Shown in pieces: positions 63,994-64,000 of a stretch of DNA of 64,000 nt. Below the pieces are notes generated by a model. That model searched no databases. It was not told where the DNA came from and saw only the letters and a program-made list of their open reading frames with translations. Each line of letters starts with the position of its first letter. Within the stretch, counting starts at the first letter, position 1. Both the position numbers and the translations under genes were made by a program. The DNA is from Candidatus Gastranaerophilales bacterium (GTDB lineage: Bacteria; Cyanobacteriota; Vampirovibrionia; Gastranaerophilales; Gastranaerophilaceae). The stretch spans positions 124,001-188,000 of the forward strand of contig CALUVV010000004.1 of NCBI GenBank assembly GCA_944324305.1. Direction: 5' to 3'.

Positions 63994-64000
63994 GCTTTTA

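Overview
The window is AT-rich bacterial DNA. My best guess for the host is a gut Melainabacteria-type bacterium (Vampirovibrionia, Gastranaerophilales). This rests on a dispersed family of prepilin-like genes with a leader cut before FTLAEV, and on lineage-looking proteins that carry a short N-terminal F-[TSG]-G motif. It is inference, not proof.

Layout. 1-5.7 kb is a decaying accessory stretch: the end of an unknown gene, a Vsr mismatch endonuclease, three tandem DUF1643 genes (the middle one broken), an XRE regulator, an FtsZ-like fragment and a WG-repeat protein. 5.7-41.5 kb is a nested pair of Mu-like transposons ending about 50 bp from a tRNA-Ser(GCU) gene. The inner element is defined to the base: 18354-41385 (23,032 bp), TGTA...TACA ends, a perfect 20-bp inverted repeat inside the ends and a 5-bp target duplication TTCCG. 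It sits inside the repeat-rich right end of an outer, related element that probably runs from 5732 to 41472. Each element has a MuA-like DDE transposase, a MuB-like ATPase and a third small gene in one operon next to its right end. The outer element keeps a Mor-like activator. The inner one keeps wrecked phage genes (Mu gpF-like head protein, PAPS-reductase-like), which suggests a Mu-like prophage turned cargo carrier.

Cargo of the outer element: a leftward operon of a large adenine methyltransferase, small proteins, a DinD-like protein, a DEAD/DEAH helicase and a GIY-YIG-type protein, probably a restriction or defence system. Cargo of the inner element: XRE regulators, a membrane-anchored nuclease, an SNF2-like helicase, a type III restriction-modification pair, and a convergent cluster of three paralogous AAA proteins (one canonical, one with an altered Walker B, one pseudo-ATPase) with two putative membrane proteins. 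I do not recognise this cluster as a described system.

41.5-64 kb is chromosomal: tRNA-Ser, a DUF151 nuclease, small proteins, DUF1858, trmFO, an anti-sigma/ECF sigma/Spy-like operon, cysK, groES-groEL, a peptide ABC transporter, MgtC and an ABC1-type kinase. Three prepilin-like genes and one EF-hand-like gene lie among them. All carry runs of exactly ten G. In the three prepilins the run is followed at once by a frame break that one extra G (or two fewer) would repair. The second run in the EF-hand gene behaves the same way. The prepilins also have near-identical ends around a variable middle. This is the strongest candidate for an undescribed system: a G-tract phase-variable surface protein family. 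The main alternative is systematic undercounting of homopolymers in the assembly, which raw reads would settle.
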